A stretch of DNA of 64,000 nucleotides from the NCBI RefSeq assembly GCF_014839805.1, contig NC_051130.1, positions 8,246,001 to 8,310,000 of the forward strand, written 5' to 3'. The translations under genes were made by a program, and so were the position numbers. This DNA comes from Manduca sexta. Taxonomy: Eukaryota > Arthropoda > Insecta > Lepidoptera > Sphingidae. This document shows, in pieces, positions 12,152 through 23,025 of this stretch (positions within the stretch are counted from its first letter, which is position 1; every line of letters starts with the position of its first letter). The notes below the pieces were generated by a model. That model had not been told where the DNA came from and did not search any database. It worked only from the letters and a program-made list of their open reading frames with translations.

Positions 12152-12491
12152 TGTCGACTGCGGCAATAATCTAGTTGGGTGTGAGAACGGGCTGCCGAGA
12201 CAGATATCCGCAGGTTCAAATCCCAATGGCGCACACCTCTGACTTTTCTGAAATTATTTGTGTATTTTTTCTGAATTATCGCTTGCTTTAGCGGTGAATG
12301 AATACATCGAGAGGAAACCTGCATACCTGAGAAGTGCTCGATAAGAATTATCAAGGTAAATGAAGTCTGCCAATCCGCGAGGTCGGCCGGGTACATTAAG
12401 ATCTCATCCCTCTCAGTGGTAGAGGAGGACCGTGCTCTGCAATGGACAATATATTAATACAGGGTTGATATTATCATTATAATGTCGACTG
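12152..12491 (+). mobile_element. tRNA-derived SINE, family A, with 9-bp TSD
   Basis: The SINE body (12161-12482) has an A-box-like head (GCGGCAATAATCTAGTTGG), a B box GGTTCAAATCC at 12213-12223, and the family A body and tail. It is flanked by exact direct repeats TGTCGACTG at 12152-12160 and 12483-12491. This is strong evidence for target-primed retroposition of one full-length unit. The target resembles family D sequence: CTAGTCGACACAACTATGCC at about 12512-12531 is the inverse of its GGCATAATTGTGTCGACT stretch. Confidence 0.9.
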
Positions 12492-12739
12492 AGAGAGAAG
12501 ACTACCACTCGCTAGTCGACACAACTATGCCAGCCTGTTTCAAAATCATAAGAACAATAAAAACATACAATTTTAAAAAAATCTTATGCCATAAATATCG
12601 TAAATTCCAAGACAACATCCAAAACTACAATTAAACGTTAATTTACCTAAATTACCAGTTTCAAAGCAATTATTCCCAGAGCTTCCATTATTACCGTCTA
12701 TTCGAGATAATACATGATTAATTTGTTTTAAACACACAA

Positions 12740-12900
12740 TCAACCGTCCAATCCGGTAGGCGGGAGTCACTTCATCGCACACCGAGCCCGGATAAACCGG
12801 TGAAGCGCTTAGCGCGATTTTGGCGGGCTTGATAGGTACCGATCCGGCGCGTGATCCCCGAATCCGACGTGATCGGGGCGAGCGGTTCCCGATCTTACAT
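12740..12900. promoter_or_regulatory. CpG-rich block
   Basis: About 160 bp are rich in CpG (ACCGGTGAAGCGCTTAGCGCG, GATCCGGCGCGTGATCCCCG) between AT-rich flanks. A minus frame of 116 codons (12573-12923) spans it, with Arg/Ser/Pro-rich composition and no domain, so I do not call it a gene. Conserved non-coding DNA or an unknown repeat are the alternatives. Confidence 0.2.
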
Positions 12901-13206
12901 CCAGACTGATGTACAGATAGCAACGATTAATCCTTATTGGTTGATAAGGAATGCCTCATTAAATACTGTAAATTATAATAAACATTTTAAAACTTTTTAT
13001 TTGATAAATTACAAACCATGACGTATGCAAATGAAAAGACGAAACTCGATTACTCCACAAATATTTTTGTTATTTGTGTTTAAATATTTTATTATCAAAG
13101 ATAACTGATATACATATTGGGACCACTTATGTTACGTCATTCTTTGTAATTAAATTCAAATAAATATACTAACCTTTTTTTTATTTTACATTTCTAGACG
13201 AAAATG

Positions 13207-13479
13207 CTAAATTTTTTCGGCTTTTACCTTCTGATACCTCTTGCGCTTTATCAACACATAGTAAGCATAAAGTAGGTGTGCAGACGACCTAAGATGGTCT
13301 AGAAAATTCTTCGCACAAAATAGCTGAATATTGTCAATTTTACCAGACGATTCAATTAACACGAAATTGCTACGGATATTATACTTCGGATTCGCTTGCA
13401 ATTCGTTTATAAGATGATTTACTTGTTTATTATGTTGTCTGCTACATGATTCGCTTTTAATCAAATTAATAGCAGTATA
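13207..13479 (-). CDS. candidate terminal exon, unidentified protein
   Basis: On the minus strand an acceptor-like TTGCTTTTAG ends at 13480. Its TAG is in frame with the following 90 open codons, so the frame would begin only at the exon boundary. The peptide is protein-like: it starts YTAINLIKSES, continues QHNKQVNHLINELQANP and IRSNFVLIESSGKIDNI, and ends in a basic tail (IKRKRYQKVKAEKI) before TAG at 13207-13209. An AATAAA-type signal lies 25-30 bp downstream (minus strand). There is no in-frame ATG early, and no upstream exon was identified. I recognise no family. It could be a 3' exon of an unplaced gene, a pseudogene, or chance. Confidence 0.3.
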   Translation of the reverse strand, partial: YTAINLIKSESCSRQHNKQVNHLINELQANPKYNIRSNFVLIESSGKIDNIQLFCAKNFLDHLRSSAHLLYAYYVLIKRKRYQKVKAEKI

Positions 13480-13799
13480 CTAAAAGCAATATGACTAGAA
13501 TAAACCAACTTCGCCGGGTAGCTAATAGAAACTGATAATTCAAATTCATTGCTCGTGTTCAATCACTTTCTCGAAGACCTAAAAACCATCAAAATTTCCG
13601 TATCTCTATAAAGCTGTATTCATTTATTTATTATTATTGTACGATATACATCTAAAGACTGATATGAAAGGCATACTCAGTCAACTCAGTCAAGCGAAGA
13701 GATAAAATACATTACGTAGAAACTTTAAGCAATAATAGAACATAATCCAATGTATTGGAGATCAATTTTATCAAACGACACTTACTTGTGCCCACCGTA

Positions 13800-13965
13800 C
13801 CGAATTTCAGGAACCATTGCGGTGGCAATGCCCTGGGGCGGCAGACGAATGGATACATATTCATGAGAATAATTCGACAGATTCCCTTAACGATAGCACG
13901 TCAAAAAGCGAGTGCGGCCGCATGGCGATACTAGCGACCGCGAATTGGATTAATTCATGGCAAGG
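13800..13965. promoter_or_regulatory. CpG-rich block
   Basis: Positions 13800-13965 are G+C-rich with scattered CpG (GGGGCGGCAGACG, GAGTGCGGCCGCATGGCG) in AT-rich surroundings. A 62-codon plus frame crosses it without recognisable features. Regulatory function is only inferred. Confidence 0.18.
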
Positions 13966-14432
13966 GAAGTGTTTTTATTGTGTAATTGTTACATCTGTTA
14001 TATGATATTGTAACAATTTTTATATAATAAAAAAATAAAGATTTATATATAAGTAATAGCATATTTATTCAGTGACACACACAGCTAACATACGGTTCCA
14101 GAAGTTTGAAGTAAATTTTATATGACAAGTATTATATTAAACATTTACATTACTTATTTTAGTACCATTTATTTGGGAGCATTTATCAGAGTGTGAGTTA
14201 CATTCGGTCGGCTTATAAATTTAATGACGACAAACATTTATTCATAACAAGCCCTTAAGCTTGTTAATTGAAATTACAATGTTAAGTACGAGTCTAGTCA
14301 CAAATTACGTGTGTGAAACAGCATATGTATGAGAATAATAAATGAAAAGAATCTAAAATAACAAATACAGACTAAAAATAAACATAAGTGCAGAATAACA
14401 TCCAGAGAAATAACTTAAAAAGAGTAAATATT

Positions 14433-14798
14433 ATGAAAATGTAATAATAATAATAATAAATAATAATATCAGCCCTGTATTATATACTTGCCCACTGCAG
14501 AGCACGGGCCTCCTCTACTAACTGAGAGGGATTAGGCCTTAGTCCACCACGCTGGCCTAGTGCGGATTGGTAGACTTCACACACCTTCGAAATTCCTATA
14601 GAGAACTTCTCAGTTGTGCAGATTTCCTCACGATGTTTTCCTTCACCGTTAAAGCGAACGATAAATTCACAAAGAATACACACATGATTTTTGATAAGTC
14701 AGAGGTGTGTGCCCTTGGGATTTGAACGTGCGGACATTCGTCTTGGCAGTCCGTTCCACACCCAACTAGGCTATCGCCGCTATTACATGAAAATGTAA
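14433..14798 (-). mobile_element. tRNA-derived SINE, family A, with 12-bp TSD
   Basis: A full-length copy lies on the minus strand (14445-14786), with its head at the right (TAGGCTATCGCCGC on plus) and its (TAA)n tail at the left (14445-14466). Exact 12-bp direct repeats ATGAAAATGTAA flank it at 14433-14444 and 14787-14798. The complete length and intact TSD suggest a relatively recent insertion. It is one of five family A copies in the window. Confidence 0.92.
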
Positions 14799-14997
14799 AC
14801 TAAAGCCTAAAATAGCAGATGAGTTGATAAACTATATTCTGATGAATAGTGGTGACTTCATACTGCTTACAATATTATGTCATGGGCACTGGCAACTACT
14901 GCCTCTTGTAATAAAATTATTGTAGATACGATGTAGAAGTATTTGTCTTCACTCTAGACAGTGACAGTGACTATGTAGATAATTATTTTTTTGGACC

Positions 14998-15290
14998 CCA
15001 AAAATAATTGTGACAAATTTTTTCCATCTGAAAATTACTATGTCGCAGCGCGGAGTCAGGGAGTTGGCGGTGTGATAACCCCGCTCCTCGGAAAGCACAT
15101 AAAGTCTTGCGCATGATCTCACTCCGATCAGATCGGATTGCCGTCTCACTGGACTATGGGAGTGAAGGAACAGAGAGTGCACTTGTTTTTTGCACACACA
15201 CTTGTGCACTATATCTCCTGCGTACCTGACTGATCTTCGTTGAGGTTAGTCGCCGTGGCCGAAATTCGGCTAAGAGGGATGGTATGGTAT
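14998..15290 (+). mobile_element. SINE family B, head missing
   Basis: It matches the body of the 1940-2312 copy from AAAATAATTGTG onward (GTCGCAGCGCGGAGTC, CTCGGAAAGCAC, GGACTATGGGAGTGAA, TTGAGGTTAGTCGCC) and ends in a short (ATGGT)n tail at about 15281-15300. The tRNA-like head with the pol III boxes is absent, which fits 5' truncation. Confidence 0.75.
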
Positions 15291-15297
15291 GATATGG

Positions 15298-15612
15298 TTA
15301 TGGGCTCCTTTTTCCGCACTTAGCCCGTAAAATAGTAGGGCCATTGTGCGTGACGTGCATGCCGGCTGCAAAGCAAGCCAGCCTAACTCCGTCCAGAAGC
15401 GCAGGATCTCCCGGTGAATCGAGGATTTTTGCCCGTTGCGCAGCTACTCCTTCACATTCCAGGATGACGTGGTAAGCTGTTTCGTCGGCCAACAGGCATC
15501 CCCTACATAGCGGGCTGTCGGTCATACCTAGAACATATAAATGTTTGTTTAGTGGGCAATGTCCAGTAATGGTACCTACGACTATGGCTAAGAGGGATTT
15601 ACATATAGATTT
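15298..15612 (-). pseudogene. non-LTR retrotransposon ORF2 C-terminal fragment
   Basis: On the minus strand the frame reads KSLLAIVVGTITGHCPLNKHL, then a short linker and TDSPLCRGC..ADETAYHVILEC..VAAQRAK. The 'LTGHCPLNKHL' stretch followed by a CxxC...H...C knuckle is the conserved end of lepidopteran non-LTR ORF2 proteins, after the RNase H region. A stop codon just upstream of the 'KSLL' segment (about 15613) ends the homology, and no RT or endonuclease domain is present. It is a 5'-truncated dead fragment. It sits directly after the SINE B tail, which may reflect insertion of one beside the other. Confidence 0.7.
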
Positions 15613-15760
15613 TCACAGCTTTATCCGTGTCAGATTAAACAGAAGGGTCATTACTACTCATCACGTTAAAAAAAGTAAAAAAACAACAACTAATACTCTG
15701 ATCGATACCAGAATTAACACTAATAAAAGCACAACCAGAATCGATTAAACATCGATAAAA

Positions 15761-15940
15761 ATGAACCGTGAAAACGTTGACAAAAATACAACACAAAGAG
15801 CGAGCACTCGTAATCAAAGTGGTAGTCAACGAATCCGTCTGGCGACACATTAATCACCCCCACCAGTTATTGCGATTTTCGCGCGCATAAAACTCGGCAA
15901 AAAACCAGACATTACAGCTCTTGGAGGGAGGGACCGCTGA
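15761..15940 (+). pseudogene. 60-codon ORF-like stretch with one internal stop
   Basis: The frame from ATG at 15761 (MNRENVDKNTTQRAST...) is broken by TAA at 15851-15853. It continues in the same frame with a protein-like segment (SPPPVIAIFARIKLGKK, then PDITALGGRDR) to TGA at 15938-15940. It lies 150 bp from the LINE ORF2 fragment but on the opposite strand, so it may be the decayed start of another element's ORF1. I cannot identify the family, and chance is not excluded. Confidence 0.25.
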
Positions 15941-18900
15941 TTGCCTGCGTGAAAAATTACGTATTATACCCCTAAAAGCATGTTTTATTAACATTCGCTA
16001 CATGCCAGGAGTAGAAATTAGAATCAAATACCATATATGAGAAACGACTTTGAAAGATTTTCACCTTTAATTTAAGAGCAAATAAGATTGTATTTTTATT
16101 AAATTTAAATAAAGAAAAAAAAACAAAATGGTGTAGAAAAAAAATGTTTACAACACTGCAATTTAATTCAACGTTTAAATTCATGAAACAGTAACGTTCA
16201 CTATAAAGATTACTCGAAGGCTTTAACAAGTTAACGGGCGTGTTTTGAACGAGCAAAAGGAAGATTTTCCTCTGTTTACACTACATTATGTAAAGGATAA
16301 TTTAAACACTAGGAATAAGACAAAAGTTTGCCTTGAACGTAGAACCAAGAGCACGGTTAATATTTTGTTTGGTGAACAAATTGTCTCTTACACAAAGAAA
16401 TCGTATTTGCTACGTCTTATGTCTTTATTTTACAGTGTAACATTATGAAAGGCAGATCTCGCAATTAAATCTTGTGTGTAACCAAGTAATAATTTAGTTC
16501 ATTTTTAAAAATTGTCAACTGGATAAAATACCCGTAGTTGATTTGAAACCTAATGCTTATAAAAGAACCACAATTTATAATGAGATTGAACTAAAAAAAA
16601 AGTACGTAAAAAATTACAATTTTAGAAAAAATGAATATTGAATATAAAATGTTTACGAACTCTGCAACAAAGATGTCTAGACGGGCGCAAAAAAAAACAT
16701 CTAAAAACAGTGAATGATAACCAAATTATTTTTTTAAACCACAATAAACCGTATGTAATCTTTACAACAAAGATGTCCTAGACAAGCGTCAAAAAAACAT
16801 CTACAAACAGTGAATCATAAGTAAATATTTTTATGAAACTACACTATACTAGATATGTATACAATATATACAGATGTATAGATATCCGCATATACTGAGT
16901 AATTTAACGCGAAGAATAAGATGTGTAAATAGTAAATACGGGCGCCATTAGGGTGCTTGCCACGAATTTGCATTAAGATTAACGACTGCAGGCTCAGTTG
17001 GGACCGTCCTATGCAGTATGCAATGTGCTTTGTACAAGTGCCTTTGTGAAAATATAACAAGCTATTTTAGACTTTATTTATAAGAGCACAGAATTGGAAA
17101 TTACATAAACGGCACCGTTATTATGTTAACTTTATTAGTGTGACCTACTTTGAGTGTATGCTCTCTATATTATGCATAGGTTGAATATTTTAAAGATCTG
17201 TTTCGTAACTTGGCAGTTGATTGGCGGTTTATTGACGATAATATCTTCTGCAGGTTTAGGCTTAGTTGAAACTACATCATATATTTTCAACTCATTTTAA
17301 TCAAATAAAAAGGTACTCTATTGTCATAAATTTAGAATTTGTATCAGCAGGCTTAGTGAATTTGAAAACAAAACAGAGAAATGTTAAGTATTTTCTATAC
17401 TATAAAACATAATAACATATTATACTAATAAACAATTTCAGTCAACAAAATAACACATCCTTTATAAATAATATTTACGATCATTTTCACTGAAAACATT
17501 CGATAAACATTCATTTTTCTCAAAAACCATCGCACCAACAAACACGTCATAAAAAATAACATCTAACCGCCGTCTCGACTTTAAAAAATAACATAAAAGC
17601 AAACACATATTATTTTCTATTTGTCCTTTGCTCACAACTAAACGGATCAACCGATCTCTATGACACTTAGGCGGTGGATAAAATCTAGCGCGGGCAACAG
17701 ACGGCATTCTTTTCAGATCGGAATCGGCTCTAAGAGAAAGCATTTGATTTCAAAGCTGGCAACCAATTGTTGTTTGTATTAGAGAAATTTTCTCACTTCT
17801 TTTGCGTTACATTCCTTTTTAGTTTGTTTAAAATATTAAGTGTTCATATCGGATTTTATCGCCATTTGCAATAAAGGATCGGATCGATTTTTGCGATCTA
17901 TCTCAAAAAATTACCATTGAGAACAATTTTTTTGACATGCTTATAAATGAGATATTTTGATTGGTTCATTCTTGGATTCGGATTGAAGATTGAGATTGGG
18001 ATCGTTTATTAAAACGGCTGTATAGGGAATGTAGTTTTACATATGTTTTTAAAGTAGGAGTAATAAAGAACTGAAAGTAAGCAAAATTCAAAAGTATAAC
18101 ACTAATTATGACTGACATACCGCACTCTAGTAAAACTATTAATAAAATAGATAACATAATTTATTAGTTGTACCAAAATTTCACACGAATAATAAATATA
18201 CCTGAACAACAACTATTAAACAAATATTTACCAGTTATTCCCAAACGCAATGCAGGTTTTCCACCATAAAACTAATCCCAAAAATTTGTACAATAATCCA
18301 TTATTTCAACCACATTAGTCCTGAGGGAGGCTATGATGACAATAATACGCAATGGGCACACGTGATTCAACGTATAGTAACGACGCCGCAACGCCATGGG
18401 GCGTCCGACTGGCTCTCAGCCAATTTGTCTAATGCCTAGTTATGCCCCATTTACTGCCACTGGATCAGGAATATATGTATAGAGATAAAATAGTTTTTAT
18501 TTAAATTGTAGTTTCGGAGGCTTGATATAATCTTTGTATGTTAAGTTGGCGAATGCAATGCCACAATCTATGTCTTGAAAGATATGTCAAAATTGTGCTG
18601 AGGTCATATTTTTGTAGGAACGTGTATTGTGATTGCAATAAGGTTTAGTTTTTTAGAACTAGAGCGCGGCTATCAGTCGTACTGACGTCATACAATTATA
18701 ACAGTGAGTTTTCTGTAGGTAGGATACATGGATCTGATCTTGAATAGATTTTCCTATTGCTGACCTGTCAAGTGCAGGCACTTAGCCATGATTTCCTCAG
18801 TATTCATGCACACATGTGCAAGCAACCAAATAAATAAACTCTAATATTGTTATCATCACCTGAAAATAAACTATTGTATTCATAAGCTGACTAATACTTG

Positions 18901-18957
18901 CTGGATACCAAATTTCGAACATCAAAACATATTGTGGTCTTTTCTTTAGATGAGACA
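15941..18957. other. mostly unique AT-rich DNA, no supported gene
   Basis: Apart from a 100-bp tandem duplication (16661-16848), no repeat is recognised. Slightly G+C-rich patches occur at 16930-17040 (with an octamer-like ATTTGCAT), 17640-17720 and 18340-18450. A full CRE palindrome lies at 18683-18690. ORFs are 94 codons or fewer and featureless. Confidence 0.55.
16661..16848. repeat. tandem duplication, period 100 bp
   Basis: ACAAAGATGTCTAGAC... and ACAAAGATGTCCTAGAC... start at 16667 and 16767, each followed by an A-run, ACATCT and (A)AACAGTGAAT(G/C)ATAA. Within each copy AGATGT and ACATCT can pair, so each unit could form a small hairpin. The copies differ by substitutions and short indels. 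No function is evident. Confidence 0.75.
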
Positions 18958-19080
18958 TTTTCATTGCCTCTTAAAGCAGACGAGCTAAGGGCCCAGATGG
19001 TAACTGGTTACCGACGCCCATAGACGTCAGCAAGGCTAAGGGCACAGGCAAGCCGCTGCCTACCCTAAAAAACTTTTAAG
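18958..19080 (+). mobile_element. LINE-like repeat fragment
   Basis: AAAGCAGACGAGC, GATGGTAACTGGTTACCG, CGCCCATAGACGTCAGCAA and AAGCCGCTGCCTACC follow one another as in a common lepidopteran LINE 3' region. No coding part remains. The boundaries are approximate. Confidence 0.55.
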
Positions 19081-19114
19081 TCATAGTGCTGAGGAAATAC
19101 CGTCATACACACAT

Positions 19115-19262
19115 TAGTTTTTGCACGCAGCTCCGCCCGCTTAAGGTAAAAAGGCGTATATATTTTCCCGGGACAAAAGTAATAAAAGAAAAAAAATCGG
19201 TTCAGTACTTCTTGAGATAAGCGCGTTCAAACAAACTCATCGGCTTTATATGTTAGTATAGA
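19115..19262 (-). mobile_element. Helitron-like element, internally shortened
   Basis: On the minus strand it starts TCTATACTAACATATAAAGC at 19262, continues with GTTTGAACGCGCTTATCTC, and reaches a GCGGGCGGAGCTGCGTGCA-type GC-rich 3' region near 19120. Ends starting with TC and a GC-rich hairpin-like 3' region match the lepidopteran Helitron-like family seen also at 43012 and 51585. No Rep/helicase coding is present. Confidence 0.55.
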
Positions 19263-19968
19263 TTACGAACTTACATTAAAACAAACTTAAATAAACACAA
19301 TGGAAGGCTTGACCTCTTGTTTTATTTCACTGCAGTATAGAACTAAAACGGAACAGTATTTATGAACAATAAAAACCTCGGGCAGTCTGCCAAATCTGTC
19401 GAATGAATGTTCTTAACGTAATAATGCTTTACTGGCTTTCCAGCTAATGTATACTTTCGATATCTCTTATTATATTAAAGGAAATTGAAGATTCCAGTTA
19501 TAGTTTGCAGTTCTAGGCTCAAGTTAAAGGCTTCATTTGGCTTTAATTTTATAAATGATTGTTCAATCTTGCAGTCATTAGCTAGAATATTTAATATGGA
19601 TGTATGTGGGTAGTTGGTTTGCTAATGTGAATCTAATTTCTTTAGTTGCAGACAAGTATTTTGTCAAATAGAATTTATGGTTTTTGTGCAGTCCAAATTA
19701 CTCAAACAAGATTTTTTTTGCGGCTCAGCAAAGTGCCTTTACTGCATCTGATGTTAAGGGAAATGAAGCCCGTAGTAAAAGCCACCCAGTGAAAGATACA
19801 AGCATCCCCGGACGGTCGGCACAGTCATGCCGGCCTGCCAAATTGCTTCTTCACTCTCTAGTTTTCTATCTCGAATAGTGACAGCAAAAGTGAATTTAGT
19901 ATAGTTAATAACAACGGCATATTATAAACACTTTAATTAAAGACTGATTATTCAATTTACTAATACGT

Positions 19969-20140
19969 AAAGCTGAAGGATTTGTTTATTTGAACGCACT
20001 AATCTCAGGAACTACTAAACTGATTTAGATATTTATTTCACTAATTTAGTAAGCTACACACCTAAGTGCTAAAGGCTACTTTTTATCTCAAAAATATCTC
20101 GAAGAATAATTCACGCGGGCAGCGACGCAGGCAAAACCTG
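19969..20140 (+). mobile_element. Helitron-like fragment
   Basis: It carries AAAGCTGAAGGATTTG, TTGAACGCACTAATCTCAGG, CTACTTTTTATCTC and ACGCGGGCAGCGACGC, in the order seen in the other Helitron-like copies. Both terminal motifs are degraded. Confidence 0.5.
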
Positions 20141-22890
20141 GTTACCAGATATAATACCAGACAAAATATGGTTTAAAATTAGCACTATAAAAACATGAAA
20201 CTAAACGGAAATTTCAACACACCAAATAGTAACACCAAAACGACATTACACTAATTCTCAATGCTAATATCAAACGCTCACAGTAACATAATAGAGGCTT
20301 ATTCACATGAAGAATCGTGATCAGTTAATTGCATCATACGGATATAAAAGCCGGTCTAAAAATCATGAAAATACTGTGTTTCCAGAGGCATACAGAGCAT
20401 GCGGTGTTATTATTGAATTAGTGTACGCTCCGCTCTGCGCAATGCAGTCTTTTGACTGAGTCGCGGTGCACGCCAGAAATTGAACAAATTTAATGTTTGC
20501 TCTTTATGGGAATTAGTTTTTGGATGCTAACAAAAGAATTGGCTTGGAAATTCTTGTTTCAGATGCTATTTCGCTTGGTGCTTTACAATATCCTTTAGTG
20601 GAATCCGGCTTGCTTTGCGTTGCAATAACTTCACATCATAATGTTAGTCTGATGAAATTATTTCGAATTACTTCCAGAAATATAAAATGATTTAAAAAAA
20701 CATTTCTAATGTAACTTAAACGTAAGAATTTCCATTGTAAATATCATGTAATTAGAAAACATTGTAATGTTTACTTGACCTCAGTAAAAATTAAGGGCAG
20801 AAGATCTATCTACCTTCAATCAAACCTTCAAGAATCTACCTTCAATCTTTACTGAGGCACAATATCCTCGCCACATCTTAATAATATTTTCAGACCATCC
20901 AGTTTCTTATTTAAGCATTAATCTGCAATAACGAGGTGAACTGACGGACGTTATGAATGAATGACGACTGGTAATAACCAGAAATAACAGGTTATAACTG
21001 GACCGATAATGACACTGCGATTGGCATGTTCGATTCAGCGCCGGCCTCGGATTATTAACGATTGTAAATGTCAAAAATACAGCCCACACCTTCGCAACCC
21101 AATTGTATAACGGAACGTTTTATTTTCATTTAATTGCGTCATTATGTGTTATATATACGATTTTTATTTTCGAATTTCATTCAATGTAAATTAATAAATT
21201 ATTGTCATACAGTTTAAATTAATAAACAATAATAGTTTCTCTGATATCCACAAATAAAATTCATTTATGATTCGTCAGTAATATAACGTGTATCGGCCAA
21301 AAAGTCACAACACAAAAAAATCGAATTTTCCGAGGTAAATATCGATATTTACACAAGAAGAAAAACCCTTATATGTAAATGTAAAATCCGTTTTTTACAA
21401 GTTGTGACTTTTATTGATATGCGATAAATATCAAAGAGATTTTTTTTATAGTATCATAAAACCAACGGGCATCTATAAGTCGTTGCAAAGTTTTGCTTGA
21501 AAATATTTATTATTTTAATAATCTTATATTATTGAATTTTAAGGAAGTTAAAACGAACCTCATAAGTTTTTTAAAATGGCTTTATTTTCTACTGTTGTAT
21601 GTGATAAAACAGAAAGAACATTTCAGCACGAAATTGTTTAATAAAAAAATCTTTAAAATATTTGAAGAATAAAGTAATAATAAAATTATTCATATTAAAT
21701 AAGGCATTCACTTTAAAGCTAACATAGACGTATTAACATTGTGCAAAAACATTCCTACAATATTATCCTTGCAAAATTATTCATAATACTGGCCGAATAT
21801 GATATAGCAGTTCTGTAAAATCACGTGCAAATTCAAAACCAAATTCAATAAAGAGGAAATTCATTCAGGCAATATTACATCACACAATGCAAATTGACCT
21901 TATACAACAAGCTAATAAAACAGCAAATACTACCTAATCGATAACATTTGGAGTCAACACAAAAGTTAATTTGTTTTCAAATGGCCGTTACAATAGCAAT
22001 AAATTATTCAAATGACAATTAAACTCACGGCTATTCATAGCTGACCTCTATACTGTGTGTTCACCCCATCGGCGAAGTACGACAGATGTGAAAATTGCTT
22101 CCCCTTAACTTTATTTACATTACGATATTCGACTAATAAACCTTGACTATAGAGCCCTTAATCCTTTAATACCCATTTCATTAAACACCGTCGCAGCCCT
22201 GTTCGAGTTGTTCTATTTAATTCTAAATGCACTTTCGTTTTAAAGCGAAAAAATCACATTGCCGCAGTATATTCGCTCGTACTGTCAAAATATAAGGGTC
22301 AAAATTGCATACAGAAAAAAATCACATTTAACTAATTAAAGGGGTGCGTAAGCAATAACAGGGGCCGATAATGGACACTATTAAAAATTATATGATGGTC
22401 CATTCTATGAATAAGTTATTTTGATCTACATAACAAGATGTGTATTCAAATGTGCGATCGTTACTTTAGAATTTTTGACAAGCAACATGTTAGCAACATT
22501 TGGCTTCGATGTGTCATCAATCAAACGTCCACCAGGATCCAGAAGTTCGAAACTAATTCCACGCCAGTGAAATATGTCCAAAAATCTATCGGTTTGACTA
22601 TTATAGTGTTGCAACTGGAACGTTATTATGAAACCAGTTTTGAACCTAATGACACTTATAAGTAATTTTGTATTCCAGTCCTCGACAACAGTTAAGTATG
22701 TGTCATAAAATAATTAGTAAGAGAGAAAAACCTTGTTCTGAATACATCAAAGCAATTGACTATTAAACTTGAAGAAGGCTAAATTAGGATATCTAAATTC
22801 TATATATTGTAACCAGTTTTTTATGAAACAGTACACTTATTTCAAAAGGCTCAATAGAATTTTCTTTATATTAGACATTATATATGTTTT
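20141..22890. other. AT-rich DNA without a supported gene
   Basis: Only short frames occur, such as two overlapping opposite-strand frames of 62-75 codons at 22426-22665, with no domain. A nested inverted-repeat structure at 21300-21412 and a G+C-rich patch at 20930-21080 are the notable features. Confidence 0.55.
21300..21412. repeat. small inverted-repeat element with central palindrome
   Basis: Perfect 12-bp arms AAAAGTCACAAC (21300-21311) and GTTGTGACTTTT (21401-21412) enclose about 90 bp. A perfect 18-bp palindrome, GTAAATATCGATATTTAC, lies at 21335-21352. The size and ends suggest a very short MITE or MITE relic, but no TSD is clear and no second copy was found in the window. Confidence 0.55.
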
Positions 22891-23025
22891 ACTGGTGGTA
22901 GGTCTCTTATATCTCTCTCCGCCTGGATAGGTACCACCGCAATGTCAATTACTGCCGCCAAGCAGCAGTCACTGTTGTGTTCCGGTTTAAAGGACATTGT
23001 AGCGAGTGTAACTACTGGACATAAT
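22891..23025 (+). mobile_element. retroposon family X, 5' part (interrupted copy)
   Basis: It starts ACTGGTGGTAGGTCTCTTAT and has TAGGTACCACCGCAATGTC, CTGCCGCCAAGCAGCAG, TCACTGTTGTGTTCCGG and ACTACTGGACATAAT. The family sequence then breaks at 23025 and resumes at 23507 (TAATAAGACTTAACATCTCA). The two parts are one copy split by a later insertion. Confidence 0.8.

Noticed and set aside
11890..12396. 168-codon minus-strand frame, the longest in the window
   Set aside because: It runs through the TSD-bounded SINE at 12161-12482 and into a GC-rich block; the SINE part cannot be host coding sequence.
14480..14683. 67-codon minus-strand frame
   Set aside because: It lies entirely inside a family A SINE.
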